Below, in pieces: positions 34,985-45,395 of a stretch of DNA of 64,000 bases (within the stretch, counting starts at the first letter, position 1; every line of letters starts with the position of its first letter). Location: the NCBI GenBank assembly GCA_014843695.1, contig CM026387.1, positions 79,691,536-79,755,535 on the forward strand, read 5' to 3'. The stretch comes from Archivesica marissinica. Lineage: Eukaryota; Mollusca; Bivalvia; Venerida; Vesicomyidae. The position numbers were made by a program, and so were the translations under genes. The notes beneath the pieces were generated by a model that was not told where the DNA came from, ran no database searches, and worked only from the letters and a program-made list of their open reading frames with translations.

Positions 34985-36195
34985 GCTCCCATTTACAAAA
35001 AAGAGGACAAGTCAAACCCCGCCAACTATAGGCCTATCTCTCTGACATGTGTTTTATACTAAAACATATAGTTTCCTCCTCGATAGTAAAACACTTCACT
35101 AACCACAGTATTCTGTACCATTTGCAGCATGGTTTTAGAGAAAATACGGTCGTGCGTGACCCAACTAGTAATGCTAGTCACTGACTTGGTTACCTCTGTC
35201 TACAATAAGCATCAGGTAGATCTCATCCTATTAGACTTCAGTAAGGCTTTCGATAAGGTCAATCACGAGAAAGTACTACTAAACTTGCATGACTATGGAG
35301 TCAGAGGTCAAACATTAAGGTGAATTAAGAGTTTTCTAGATAATAGATTACAGTCTGTTGTCCTTAATGGTATTAGTTCAGAGGCCATTCCGGTGTCCTC
35401 TGGAGTCCCACATGGATTTGTACTTGGACCCCTGCTTTTCCTAGCCTACATAAACGACCTCCCACAAAACACCAGTTCCAAAGTCCGTATCTTTGCAGAT
35501 GATCAATGACATCTGCAAATGAATCGGTCACACTCCAAAACGATCTTAAGCGATTAGAAGAGTGGGAAACATCATATTCCCAGTCAATATAAACTCCATG
35601 GAGTCCTACTTGAGTCGGTCACCTCAGCCAAATACCTTGGCGTGGATATCTCAAATAACCTGTCGTGGGATACTCACATAAAAAGGTCAATTAAGAAAGC
35701 AAACCAAACATTAGGATTTCTACGTAGAAACATCCAGGTCAAATCCGAACCCCTTAAGTCCATGGCTTACCAGACAGTAGTGAAACCCCAGCTTGAATAT
35801 GGCTCCGAGATCTGGTCGCCCCATACCCAAACATTGATATGCCAAATTGAAGGTGTCCAGCGAAGAGCAGCCGGTTGGATAAAGGCTGACTTATATCATA
35901 CCTCTAGTGTTACAGACATGCTACATTCCCGAAATCAACGGCGTATTGACTATAGGTTATCCCTTATGTATAAAATTCATAATGATCTTGTTGCTATTCC
36001 CATTGAAAATTACCTTGTTTCCCTCTCCCATCCTGCTCGCCATTGCCATTCATTAAGTTATATGTTAATTACAGCAACTACAGACTACTACATGTTTTCC
36101 TTTTTTCCAAGAACAATCTACATTTCTTCAATTTTCTTCAACATTATTGAGTCTACTCTGTTGAGCAAAAACAGAAATGCAATTAAGTCGTGAAG
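34985..36195 (+). pseudogene. Non-LTR retrotransposon reverse transcriptase relic (jockey/CR1-like)
   Basis: The pieces appear in the correct order across three frames. APIYKKEDKSNPANYRPISL is the RT entry motif. VKHFTNHSILYHLQHGFREN and DLILLDFSKAFDKVNHE follow. Next are SGVPHGFVLGPLLFLAYIND and FADD, the catalytic motif. The thumb is YLGVDISNNLSWDTH then VQRRAAGW, and the end is FSFFPRTI. There are several frameshifts and stops (for example TGA after LHDYGVRGQTLR and after FADDQ). About 40 codons are missing between the FADD region and the thumb. The endonuclease half is absent. Confidence 0.88.
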
Positions 36196-36318
36196 ACATC
36201 AAATGTTACAAAATTTGTGTTGTTTCATATTCAATCTTAGTTCAATGTATCATTTGTATAATGAAATTAGTACCCCATAGGCCTACTCTATATTCAAATC
36301 AGTATGAGCCATAGTAAC

Positions 36319-36707
36319 CAGGCCCGTCGCTGGGCATACGCAAGTACGCACGTGCGTATCATTGTTCTGAGAAAATGGAAAAAAATTAAAACTCCAAAAA
36401 TGAATTAAAACGCCAGGGGGGGGGGGTAGTAGGGATACATGGCGCCGTGATGTGTGGAGTGGTGGAATAATTGAGCCCATTGCAAATATGGTGCATCTCG
36501 AAATAGTTTGTGCTATTTTACGTGCTTGATTAATTGATAAGAGCAATAGTCCTGCAAATCTATGTTACAAAATGCAGGAAATTGCTTCCTCATTTCCAAA
36601 AATATCCCGGGGGTGGGGAGACCCCCCTAGCGTAATCGCACGCTATGTTCAATTGACAAACAAATTTGACCGTGCGTATCATCAAAATAGCTCCAGCGAC
36701 GGCCCTG
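36319..36707 (-). mobile_element. MITE family A, 389 bp, with GTAAC duplication
   Basis: Ends CAGGCCCGTCGCTGG and, inverted, CAGGGCCGTCGCTGG (14 of 15 match). Directly flanked on both sides by GTAAC (36314-36318 and 36708-36712), a possible 5-bp target duplication. Internal sequence is the inverted copy of 14678-15107. Confidence 0.85.
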
Positions 36708-36712
36708 GTAAC

Positions 36713-37021
36713 TGTCAACACCGACTATTCCCGCATATTCAGACTACAAAAAGTTGAACCAATATGGGTGTATCCGGATGGTGTTTGCTCTGGAGAGGTT
36801 TGACTGTACCATTTGAACCATCTCCCTCCTGACAGTGTCCATCTCCTTACCATAGAGCAATTCAATACGGCAGTTTGCCATATTGATCATGCCAGTCCCT
36901 AGTTGTTCTGTGCAGCTGCTTTTAAACTTTTACCACAACTTATTTTCATTACGTTCTTAAATTATGCTTTTAACTACTCATACTTTTAACTTCTTTGCGG
37001 TTTTTGACGCGCAATATGTTT
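36713..37021. other. Unassigned stretch
   Basis: No recognisable gene. GGTTTGACTGTACC near 36797 resembles the end of the small MITE at 22227. Confidence 0.4.
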
Positions 37022-37510
37022 ACATCCCCGCGAGGGATTCGACATTAAAGGAAAATAGATAGATATATATTAATTGTATTTAATGAAAATCACAAAGGTT
37101 GCAATTAAATATATTAACATATACAAGATGTATGGCTCATATTGTACTTTCTCAATGAAACGACCACTAAGAAATGTAAATCTCGTGTGCGAAATGGAAT
37201 TTAAAATCTTATATAAATGCAAAGTAAGAGCATGTAATGACATATTGTATTATATATCGAATATTAATTGTATCTAATAAAATCACACATGTCACAATAA
37301 AATGAAAACCAGAAGGCTTGCACTAAACAATATTAACTTATACCCGAATTATAGCTTGCAATGTAATTTCAAAATGAAATGAACGTTACGATGTGTAAAT
37401 TTCTTCTGCGAAATGTAATCTTAAATCATATATAAATCCATAATAAGTGGGTGAAATTACTTATATTATATTATATATCGAATATTAATTGTATTCACTG
37501 AATACCAGTG
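37022..37510 (+). repeat. Diverged about 200-bp repeat family, plus orientation
   Basis: Starts with the ACATCCCCGCGAG motif and AGATAGATATA, then about two monomers containing ATTAATTGTATTTAATGAAA, GTGCGAAATGGAATTTAAAA, ATATAAATGCAAAGTAAGAG and TATTATATATCGAATATTAA. The last part, through TTGTATTCACTGAATACCAG, is matched in inverted orientation at 40273-40322. Confidence 0.75.
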
Positions 37511-37974
37511 TTTCCACTAACCTGTAGGTTTATTCTGCAAACATGTACGTCAAAAAGAGATTTCGGAGAATTTTTCAATTTGTTACGTTAGTGGAAACAC
37601 ATTTTATTGATAATGTTATTCACAGTTAAAACTCTCCCGTCGAAGATTTTTTTTTGTTGTTGCTGACAGAACCCGTGTCCTAGTATGGAAATGTGACCTG
37701 CTATGGCCAATGTATGTGGCAATTGTTTGCAAAGTATACATGCATGCAGCTTAAAGTTGTGTTTTATTTGAAGAACAATATAAAGACTCGGGATAGGCGT
37801 TATATTTGGATATATTTGTACAAAATTGTTTCAGATAGGGCCATTTTACTGATCGATGCGAAATCTGACATCCCACAGAGTAGATTCCCTGTACTTAAAT
37901 ATATATACTAGTACCCCCAAACGTGCCGAATCCCTGTGATTTCGACTATTTACAGATTCGCCTTTGTAAAATAC
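37511..37974. other. Unassigned stretch
   Basis: AT-rich DNA with no recognised gene. It contains a short inverted pair: ACCAGTGTTTCCACTAAC near 37504 and GTTAGTGGAAACAC near 37586, ends of a possible 95-bp element. Confidence 0.45.
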
Positions 37975-38216
37975 ACATAGCCTCTGTGAGGTGAAGGTAT
38001 GTATGTAGGTTCCATTAATGTCAAACCCCTTGCGGGGCCCTAGACATGTTTTCCTGGGCAGACCTAGCCGACCTAAGTGGTTAACCAGTACTAAGCAATG
38101 TGTGTGAGGTGCCTTGCTCAATGACACTACATACGTGGCCTGATCGAGTATCGAACCCGGGACCGTTCGATTCCAAATCCGACGCTCTACCACTGGACCA
38201 CGGACGCCACACAAGG
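37975..38216 (-). mobile_element. SINE family 3 copy, minus strand
   Basis: The reverse complement has a convincing tRNA-like head: A-box region TGGTCCAGTGGTAGAGCG, anticodon-arm-like GTCGGATTTGGAATCGAACG and B box GGTTCGATACTC. The body follows with GAGCAAGGCACCTCACACAC and CTTAGGTCGGCTAGGTCTGC. The head is close to a real tRNA, but it lacks a closing acceptor stem and is followed by a SINE body. A single copy in this window. Confidence 0.75.
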
Positions 38217-38749
38217 TAGAGATGTGTCATAAAATATGCACGCCATGGTCTTGGTATACAGAACATAGTTGTTTTATGGAGGTTATGTATACAGTTATAT
38301 CGTTGGTATATTCAATAATGGTCATTTAGATTACTATTTAGTAATTGGGAAGTATAACAATTGTGTTCAGTAATATCTTGTCACAGAAACCACTGTGAAC
38401 TACGTTACCATATTGACCTATGCATTATGTAGTTATTGTGCATATGCATTCATTATGAATATTCTCTATAATGACGATGTCACAGTTACGCTATAAATTT
38501 ACTAAAAACGCTATAAACCGTATCTTGGTTAAACTTTTCAAAAAAGCATGCCAAAGTTACAAACCTTGAATTTGCATAATTATGTTTGTGAATAAGTTAC
38601 CATGGGTTACAGTAATATAGCAAAGGTACATTGTTCGTCAGTGTATATAATTTTGTATATCAGTGAAAGAGATTATATTAAACTAAAAGTTTTCTTTTGT
38701 CTGGTTTTTGCAAAACTAGTATAACTAAACATAAGTTTCATTAAAGATG
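38217..38749. other. Unassigned stretch
   Basis: AT-rich DNA; no gene or repeat recognised. Confidence 0.45.
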
Positions 38750-39265
38750 TAACTGTACGCTGGTACCATGTGGTTGAACGCTGGTATCATGTGGATATAC
38801 GCTGGTATCATGTGGCTGTACACTGGTATCATGTGGCTGTACGCTGGTACCATGTGGCTGTACGCTGGTAGCATGGGACTGTATGCTGGTACCATGCGAC
38901 TGTACGCTGGTACCATGGAACTGTATACTGGTACCATGTAGTGACTGTGTGCTGGTACCATGTGGCTATACGCTGGTACCATGTGAATGTGTGCTGGTAC
39001 CATGTGACTGTACGCTGGTACCATGTAACTGTACGCTGGTACCATGTAACTGTACGCTGGTATCATGTGGTTGTGTGCTGGTACCATGTAACTGTGTGCT
39101 GGTAACATGTAACTGTACGCTGGTACCATGTAACTGTACGCTGGTACCATGTGTCTGTACGCTGGCACCATGTGACTGTACGCTGGTACCATGTGACTGT
39201 GCTGGCACCATGTGACTACGCTCGTACCATGTGGTGACTGTGTGCTGGTACCATGTGGCTGTACT
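38750..39265. repeat. 21-bp minisatellite with a GGTACCATG core
   Basis: About 24 tandem copies of a 21-bp unit, GCTGGTACCATGTGACTGTA or close variants (GTAACTG, GTGGCTG, TATCATG). A multiple of 3, so it yields repetitive open frames on both strands; none looks like a gene. Confidence 0.93.
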
Positions 39266-39277
39266 CTAGTCGTTTCT

Positions 39278-39720
39278 TTGGGAAATTACATTGCGAGCTA
39301 TAAATCTAGTATAGGTTAATACATGTATATTTAATGACCATATAAGTACTTTCATATATGTATCTGACATTTATATTGTATTTTAAATTCCAGTTTGCAC
39401 ACAAGATTTACATTTCGTAATGTTCATTTCTGACATTTCATTTGGAAATTACATTGCGAGCTTTAATCAGAGTATAAGATAATATATTTAATTGCAACCT
39501 TTGTGATTTTCATTAAATATAATTAATATTCGATATATCATACAATATAATTCATTTCACCCGCTCATTATGCTGTCATATATGATTTAATATTCCATTT
39601 CGCACAAGAAATTTACATATGGTAAGGTTCATTTAATTTTGAAATGACATTGCGAGCTATCATTCGGGTTATACGTTATTCTAACACGACCCAGCTAATA
39701 ACATACATACTTGTAGAGTA
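39278..39720 (-). repeat. Diverged about 200-bp repeat family, minus orientation
   Basis: Three monomers marked by ACATTGCGAGCT at 39288, 39453 and 39649 (spacing about 165 and 196). Read on the minus strand they match the blocks at 37080-37480 (for example AAATCACAAAGGTTGCAATT, TATATATCG.AATATTAATT). Confidence 0.75.
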
Positions 39721-40141
39721 AAACCAACCTCAGGTTATTCTGCAATATACCTACCTTGAATTATACTGCGCGCGCACCGTGTTTTGGCTATTCCATTTAT
39801 ACAATGCGTGTCAAGTTTTATGAATGAAAGTCACGTGATGTTTGTAAAAAATACCGTGGGAATTCACGGAAGTGAGCTATTTTTAGAATCAGATAATCTC
39901 TTGTCCGTCTTGTTTTTCTGTTAAAGTAACGTTTCAGTTACTATTCTGTACAGATTTATTTGACAAAATAAATAACATTATTGATCAGTTACAACTTTTG
40001 TTCATGTATGCACTAGATTGATATTTTCCATACAAAATAACGTCATCACCCCTTACACGGGAGGAAATTTCGAAAGCCAAATGCAGCGGCGTTTGAAGAA
40101 AATACTCCTTTAAAATTATTAGAAGTAAGTCGTGTTAGAAT
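39678..40141. repeat. Segment bounded by a 13-bp inverted repeat
   Basis: ATTCTAACACGAC (39678-39690) and GTCGTGTTAGAAT (40129-40141) are perfect inverted copies about 440 bases apart. They may bound a small element nested in the repeat family. No gene inside. Confidence 0.55.
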
Positions 40142-40142
40142 C

Positions 40143-40253
40143 GAAATAATAAGTATCAACCGTGGTATTCGGCCATCGTGATATATTTCTACGCATAAGA
40201 AACTTCAAACTCGGGTTATTCTGCGATATACCACGGTTGATACTTATTATTTC
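40143..40253. repeat. Perfect 26-bp inverted repeat (hairpin)
   Basis: 40143-40168 and 40228-40253 are exact reverse complements over 26 bases (core AATAAGTATCAACCGTGGTA), separated by 59 bases. Strong hairpin potential. Confidence 0.9.
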
Positions 40254-40262
40254 TTAAATATT

Positions 40263-40450
40263 GTTTAGTGCAAGCCTTCTGGTATTCAGTGAATACAATT
40301 AATATTCGATATATAATACAATATAAGTCATTTCATACTCTTATTTTGCATGTATATAGGATTTAATATTTCATTTCACACACGTCAATTACATTTCGTC
40401 CATTTCGCACATAATATTCCATTTCGTATTTCAGACGTACTGCTGTAGAC
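40263..40450 (-). repeat. Monomer of the about 200-bp repeat family, minus orientation
   Basis: CTGGTATTCAGTGAATACAA and TTAATATTCGATATATAATA are the inverted copy of 37460-37510. The block CATTTCGCACATAATATTCC continues the family. Confidence 0.75.
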
Positions 40451-41292
40451 CTGATGTTCATACCGTATCTAATTCGAACCACATATAGTTAGTTCGCTTT
40501 TTAACTATTTCGGAGCAAAATCAAGATACGTTTTTATTAAGGACAATAAAACGGTTGGAAGATTAGTCTAGTTTGCTTAATATTTTCTAACACCATTAGA
40601 CTCTCGAGACCTCTTTCCTAATTGAACCCATGCTTTTCAGAGGAAAGAGGACATTGATTTCGGTGCTGGTCAAAACGTACCCGATCCAAAACGTTCCAAC
40701 CCTTTCTTCGCGCTATCTGAGCACAGTCATCGCATGAAAGTTGACAAACCAAGAGCTTCAAAATCGAAACGGAGGCGTGCGTTTGCCCTGGCAATCACCG
40801 TAACCTGGACATAGTGCATAGTGACAAAGTCGTTTCGTTTTTGAAAACTAGACACATTATTGTATCAACCAAAACGTACTTAAATAAGTCAGGTAGAAGT
40901 CAAAATATACCCTTGGAAAATAATCACACAAAACTTAACCCTGTGAAAAAGTCTTACCCTGTGGAAATAGCGAATATTAGAAGTTAAAATGTTAATAGCA
41001 TTTTAATTTTAAAGGTATTCACATGTTTGCATTATTAATTAACCAAGCTAAGAACACTGCTGATTAATGATCCATGTATGCTAATTTGACATGTTTGCCT
41101 TATTAATTAACAAAGCGTTTCTATTGCCCTGCTATATATATTTGTTGTAACATTGTGTTGTATATTATATCATGATGAATTTAATAAAATATGAGTTAAC
41201 TGTGTATATGCTAATTGGACATAGTTAATTATTGAACACAATTCATGGTAACAATCAATGATAACAATCGACATTTATTTGATATCATAACG
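40451..41292. other. Unassigned stretch
   Basis: AT-rich DNA. A short internal duplication (GCATTATTAATTAACCAAGC at 41030 and GCCTTATTAATTAACAAAGC at 41097) is the only structure seen. Confidence 0.45.
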
Positions 41293-41490
41293 GAAGATAT
41301 TGTAGGAAATGATGATGATATTGTAGGAAATGATGATGATATTGTAGGAAATGATGAAGATATTGTAGGAAATGATGATGATATTGTAGGAAATGATGAA
41401 GATATTGTAGGAAATGATGATGATATTGTAGGAAATGATGATGATATTGTAGGAAATGATGAAGATATTGTAGGAAATGATGATGATATT
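41293..41490. repeat. 21-bp minisatellite (GATATTGTAGGAAATGATGA)
   Basis: Nine to ten copies of a 21-bp unit ending GAT or GAA alternately, so that the plus frame encodes repeats of DIVGNDD or DIVGNDE. It sits inside a 122-codon open frame (41245-41613). With no splice or domain evidence I leave it as a repeat. Confidence 0.88.
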
Positions 41491-42189
41491 TATTCAAAAA
41501 TCACACCTTTTACGGAAACTATGTATAACTGCTCCTTTAAAGTGTTTGGTAAAACAATATGTACAAACCAAAATATGAAAACACGTAGAAATGAATGGTT
41601 TAATGATGAATGAACAGAACAGAACATAAGTTTATTCATGACGTATACATAAGTACATAGTCATAATATATACATATAATTACATATAAATAAACAAGTG
41701 ATCAATAAAGCTATCATATAGCTACTGTAATCTAATTTAATATAGAGGATGAACATTCTAGTTAGTTGTGTTGTGTAATTAAGAAGACATAGCGTTCAAT
41801 ATTGAGTTCCTATGGTTGAATGTTGACTAGCTAAATCTAGATTTTTGAGTGACAAAAGAAAAATTTATAATAAAAAAAAATATATATATACAATGAGAAT
41901 ATGGTGGCATTTTTGGAAAGCAGTAAACATTTTTGTCTAGTAAAAATAAGAGCAAATTCTAATTTTGTTCAAGGAAGAAATACGTAATATTTTTGATTTT
42001 GAGTAAAAAATCTCCCAAAACGTTTTTGAAAAAGGTAAAACAAATACAGAAATCAGAAAAAGGTAGGTAATCCAAACATAGATGTATCTACCTTTGCTCA
42101 ATATTTAACGGAGGTACTCATATTTAACGGAGGTACTCAATAAGCAAACAGAAAACCATTGTAACATGCAAAAGGATACACATGAAAGC
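41491..42189. other. Unassigned stretch
   Basis: AT-rich, with an A-run followed by TATATATA near 41880. A short duplication (CATATTTAACGGAGGTACTCA) is seen at about 42100-42140. No gene. Confidence 0.45.
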
Positions 42190-42850
42190 AATCAACATAT
42201 TGACATTGAGTGTTCTGTCCTCTTTAAATAGAAATAAAGCACCTAGCTGTGACCAAGTCGTTGTAGATTTTTTCATAGATCTGTTAAACAAATCATTTTG
42301 CCTTATTTAGTACAATTATTTAATAAAATTTATCATGATGGGAGATATTTAAAGCGGATCCAGCAACTTATAGAGGAATTTCGCTAATAGGTATGTAGTA
42401 CAATGGTAAACATAGTTTCTCTCTCTTTTACGAAATAGACTAAATAAATGGCGTGAAGATTAAAATGATGCTCAATATGGCTTTCGTAGTGGCAGAAATA
42501 CTGTAGATTGTGCTTTTGTAGACTGTATAATTCAGAAAGTAATAACAGAAAATAAATATGTACACTGTGTTTTTATTGATTACGAGAAGGCCTTTGATAC
42601 CGTTGTTAGTGGCGCATTATTGTACACATTATTTGAAATAGGCGTAAGCGGTAAAATGGTTATAATGTTAAAGTCTAGGCCTATATATAAACATGTGTCA
42701 GCATGTGTGAAGGGATTTTCAAACTTATCCGAATGTTCGATGTTTCACTTGGTTTAAAACAATGCGAACCGCTCTCACCAATACTATTTATTCTATTTGT
42801 TAACGATGTACAACTGTAAATATGGATTTCAATGAATTGACAGAAAACGA
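42190..42850 (+). pseudogene. Second-type non-LTR reverse transcriptase relic
   Basis: Fragments in different frames but in order: NKAPSCDQVVVDFFIDLLNK (near 42230), then NRLNKWREDNDAQYGFRSGR, NTVDCAFVDCIIQKV and YVHCVFIDYEKAFDTV (42440-42605). These lead into GALLYTLFEIGVSGKMV and ACVKGFSNLSECS. The pattern is that of a LINE reverse transcriptase clade common in bivalves and cnidarians, distinct from the one at 34985. It ends before the catalytic ADD motif. Multiple frameshifts. Confidence 0.8.
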
Positions 42851-42989
42851 CCTAAATAGATGATGATGGTTGAGCTTATTTACTCTCGCCTCCGGCGTAC
42901 CATGTGGGCGAGCGTACTAAGAAGTTTAGTTAGCACTCATATATTATAAACTAAGGTGATTAAGTTGTGTGCGTTAATAATATGATTTG

Positions 42990-43345
42990 AATCAGCCCGG
43001 CCATAGATTAGGCTACAAGCACCACAATGTATAGGGTCAGTTATGGAGTCACTGTATACTGTCTCACATCTCATATTCGTAGGTATATGAATATGTTTGA
43101 TGTATAATAATATTATTATGTGCATGCTCAGCCCGGTCATAGATTAGGCTACAAGCACCAACATATATATAGTCAGTACAGGAGTCACGCTGTACTAACA
43201 CGCATCTTAATTCTATAATGTGTGAATTAGATGAGTACTGTTATTTGATAACTCAGCCTGACCATAACTTAGGCTACAATCATCAAAATACATAGGGTCT
43301 GTTTAGGAGTCACTCTAAACTGTCCTCGTATCTCTTGTAATTTTA
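42990..43345. repeat. Three diverged tandem copies of an about 130-bp unit
   Basis: Each copy begins (A/T)CAGCC(C/T)GGCCATAGATTAGG-like sequence, then GGCTACAAGCACCA and a GGAGTCAC block. Starts are near 42991, 43130 and 43252. Confidence 0.8.
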
Positions 43346-43767
43346 TATCTTTTTTCATTTCCATGTTCTCTGATCTCTATGTCCCCGCACGCGACGCGCG
43401 ACCAATTCTCGACCAGATTTATTATATTTCTCGCCGTTTATATGTCATTTTTTATGGTGCAAACAGTCACAAATCTCCATAAACGGACATCAGAAACAGT
43501 TTAACGTTTGAATGTGTTCAGCTAGATCCAGCGTTTGTAAGAATGTTTTTCATTGGTAGAAAAACTATCCGTTTTTTGGTCCTAGCTCGAACTGTTTACT
43601 GATTGGTTGATTTACTATCCGATTTTGAAGACTAGCTCAGAGCAAATTTGTGACTGCAAGAACCTGTACTCATGTTAATAATACAAACTGTATTTTATAT
43701 GTTTGCTTATGACTAAAATAATTACATACTTTATGCTTAAAATATAATGAACCTAAATCATCTGTGC
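43346..43767. other. Unassigned stretch with weak inverted ends
   Basis: CAGTCACAAAT near 43465 and its inverted copy ATTTGTGACTG near 43646 could bound a small element of about 190 bases. No gene. Confidence 0.4.
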
Positions 43768-44046
43768 ATACGCCTAGGTTTATGTATTGGGCTTGATACG
43801 CCTAGGTGTATGTATTGGGCGTGATACGCCTAGGTGTATGTATTGGGCTTGATACGCCTAGGTGTATGTATTGGGCTTGATACGCCTAGGTGTATGTATT
43901 GGGCTTGATACGCCTAGGTGTATGTATTGAGCTTGATACGCCTAGGTGTATGTATTGGGCTTGATACGCCTATGTGTATGTATTGGGCTTGATACCCCTA
44001 TGTGTATGTATTGGGCTTGATTCGCCTAGGTGTATGTATTGGGCTA
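43768..44046. repeat. 28-bp minisatellite
   Basis: About ten copies of a 28-bp unit, GATACGCCTAGGTGTATGTA followed by TTGGGCTT. A few point variants (CTATG, TACCCC, GTG). Confidence 0.95.
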
Positions 44047-44938
44047 AGATGCAATTGGATAGCTTAGGATTCGGGTATCTATGGCACAATATAGACCCAA
44101 ATGTAAAGTGTTTCCCACTATTGCAAACACGGTTAAAAGACCAGTTTCAACAAGAATAGCACGCCGCACGCCTCTGTAAATAGTATGTATGCCAAAGTTA
44201 GAAGTAAAGTATATTTGCCTGTTTCCGGTTACCCAACCTACTTTCGAGAAATAAAATCGAATTTTGTTTTTATTATTTTATTTTTTCGAAAATTTGCATT
44301 TACACTTCATTCACTGCTACAATACACCACTCACTGCTGAACACTTCCCACTGTTGCAATACACTGCTCGTACAGTCGTACATTCTCCCCACTGCTCACT
44401 GCCAGAAAAGCAAGTACGGACATTTTTAAAAACAATTATTTTTATTTTTTTCCGAAATTTTGCATTTGCACATCATCCACTACTAGAATACGCCACTCAC
44501 TGTTGGATTGCACTACCCACTGCTGGATTACACTACTCGTACATTCCCCACTGTTCAATGCCAGAAAAGCAAGTACGGAAGAAAAAAATAAATATACCCC
44601 CCCCCGAAAATTGGCATTTACGCATCATTCACTACTAGAATACACAACCCACTGCTGGATTACACTACTCACTGCTAGCAGTACAGCAGTACACTGCTCA
44701 CTGCCTAGCCTGGGTTTCAGTCTGTCGAATTTTATTTAATTTAATTTCGATCAGAAGCTCAATATGGCCCAATTAATAGTCTCGGTTTTAAAATATATTT
44801 ATTTGACTGACCAGGCAACATATATCGACGCCTGTTCCCAGGCTACTCACTGCCAGCAGTACAGTAGTACACTGGCAGTACACTGCTCACTTCACCCACA
44901 TAAGACGAACTGGGATTTTGAAAGCGCTATATGATGAA
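44047..44938. repeat. Diverged low-order repeats (CACTGCTGGATTACAC)
   Basis: Scattered diverged copies of CACTGCTGGATTACACTACT and CTGCCAGAAAAGCAAGTACG (44390, 44560), with larger duplicated pieces (a 44280-44420 block resembles 44450-44580 and 44600-44720). No gene. Confidence 0.6.
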
Positions 44939-45395
44939 CCCTTTCGCCGCCAAATATATAGTGAAAAGTTCCTGCCAGCGCCAAATATATTTAGCAGTCT
45001 ACAAGAAAATAACTGATGCTTGATTGGAATTGTCATAACTTGTTTATTATTTGAGATAACTTCTTCAAATTTGGAATACAGAGAGGATTAACACTACCAC
45101 ATCAATACAACATAAAAATACTTCTATAACATTTCATATGTCTATTTTATGACTGCCTACATATGGTCAAAACCAAATTTTGTGCTGAATTTCTTGAAAA
45201 AAATTCAAATAGCGATTTATTCATACATAACATACAATAATTATCTGTCTGCCTAAATGCACCTTTATAATTATAAACATAACACACAACATGAACATTT
45301 CCCACAAACACTTGTTTATGAGTGTATTATTACAATGTAACGTTCACTAGTGTTCGTACATTGTATATACACTTCCGGCAATCTGCCTACTGTGT

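Noticed and set aside
38140..38216. Minus-strand tRNA gene
   Set aside because: The head is very tRNA-like, but the sequence after the B box runs into a SINE-like body and no 3' acceptor strand is seen.
38725..39192. 155-codon frame with repeats of MVPAYSH
   Set aside because: Translation of the 21-bp minisatellite; open frames also exist on the other strand.
41245..41613. 122-codon acidic-repeat protein (DIVGNDD)
   Set aside because: Two-thirds of it is a 21-bp minisatellite and the flanks show no similarity or splice sites. A real gene cannot be excluded, but nothing supports it.
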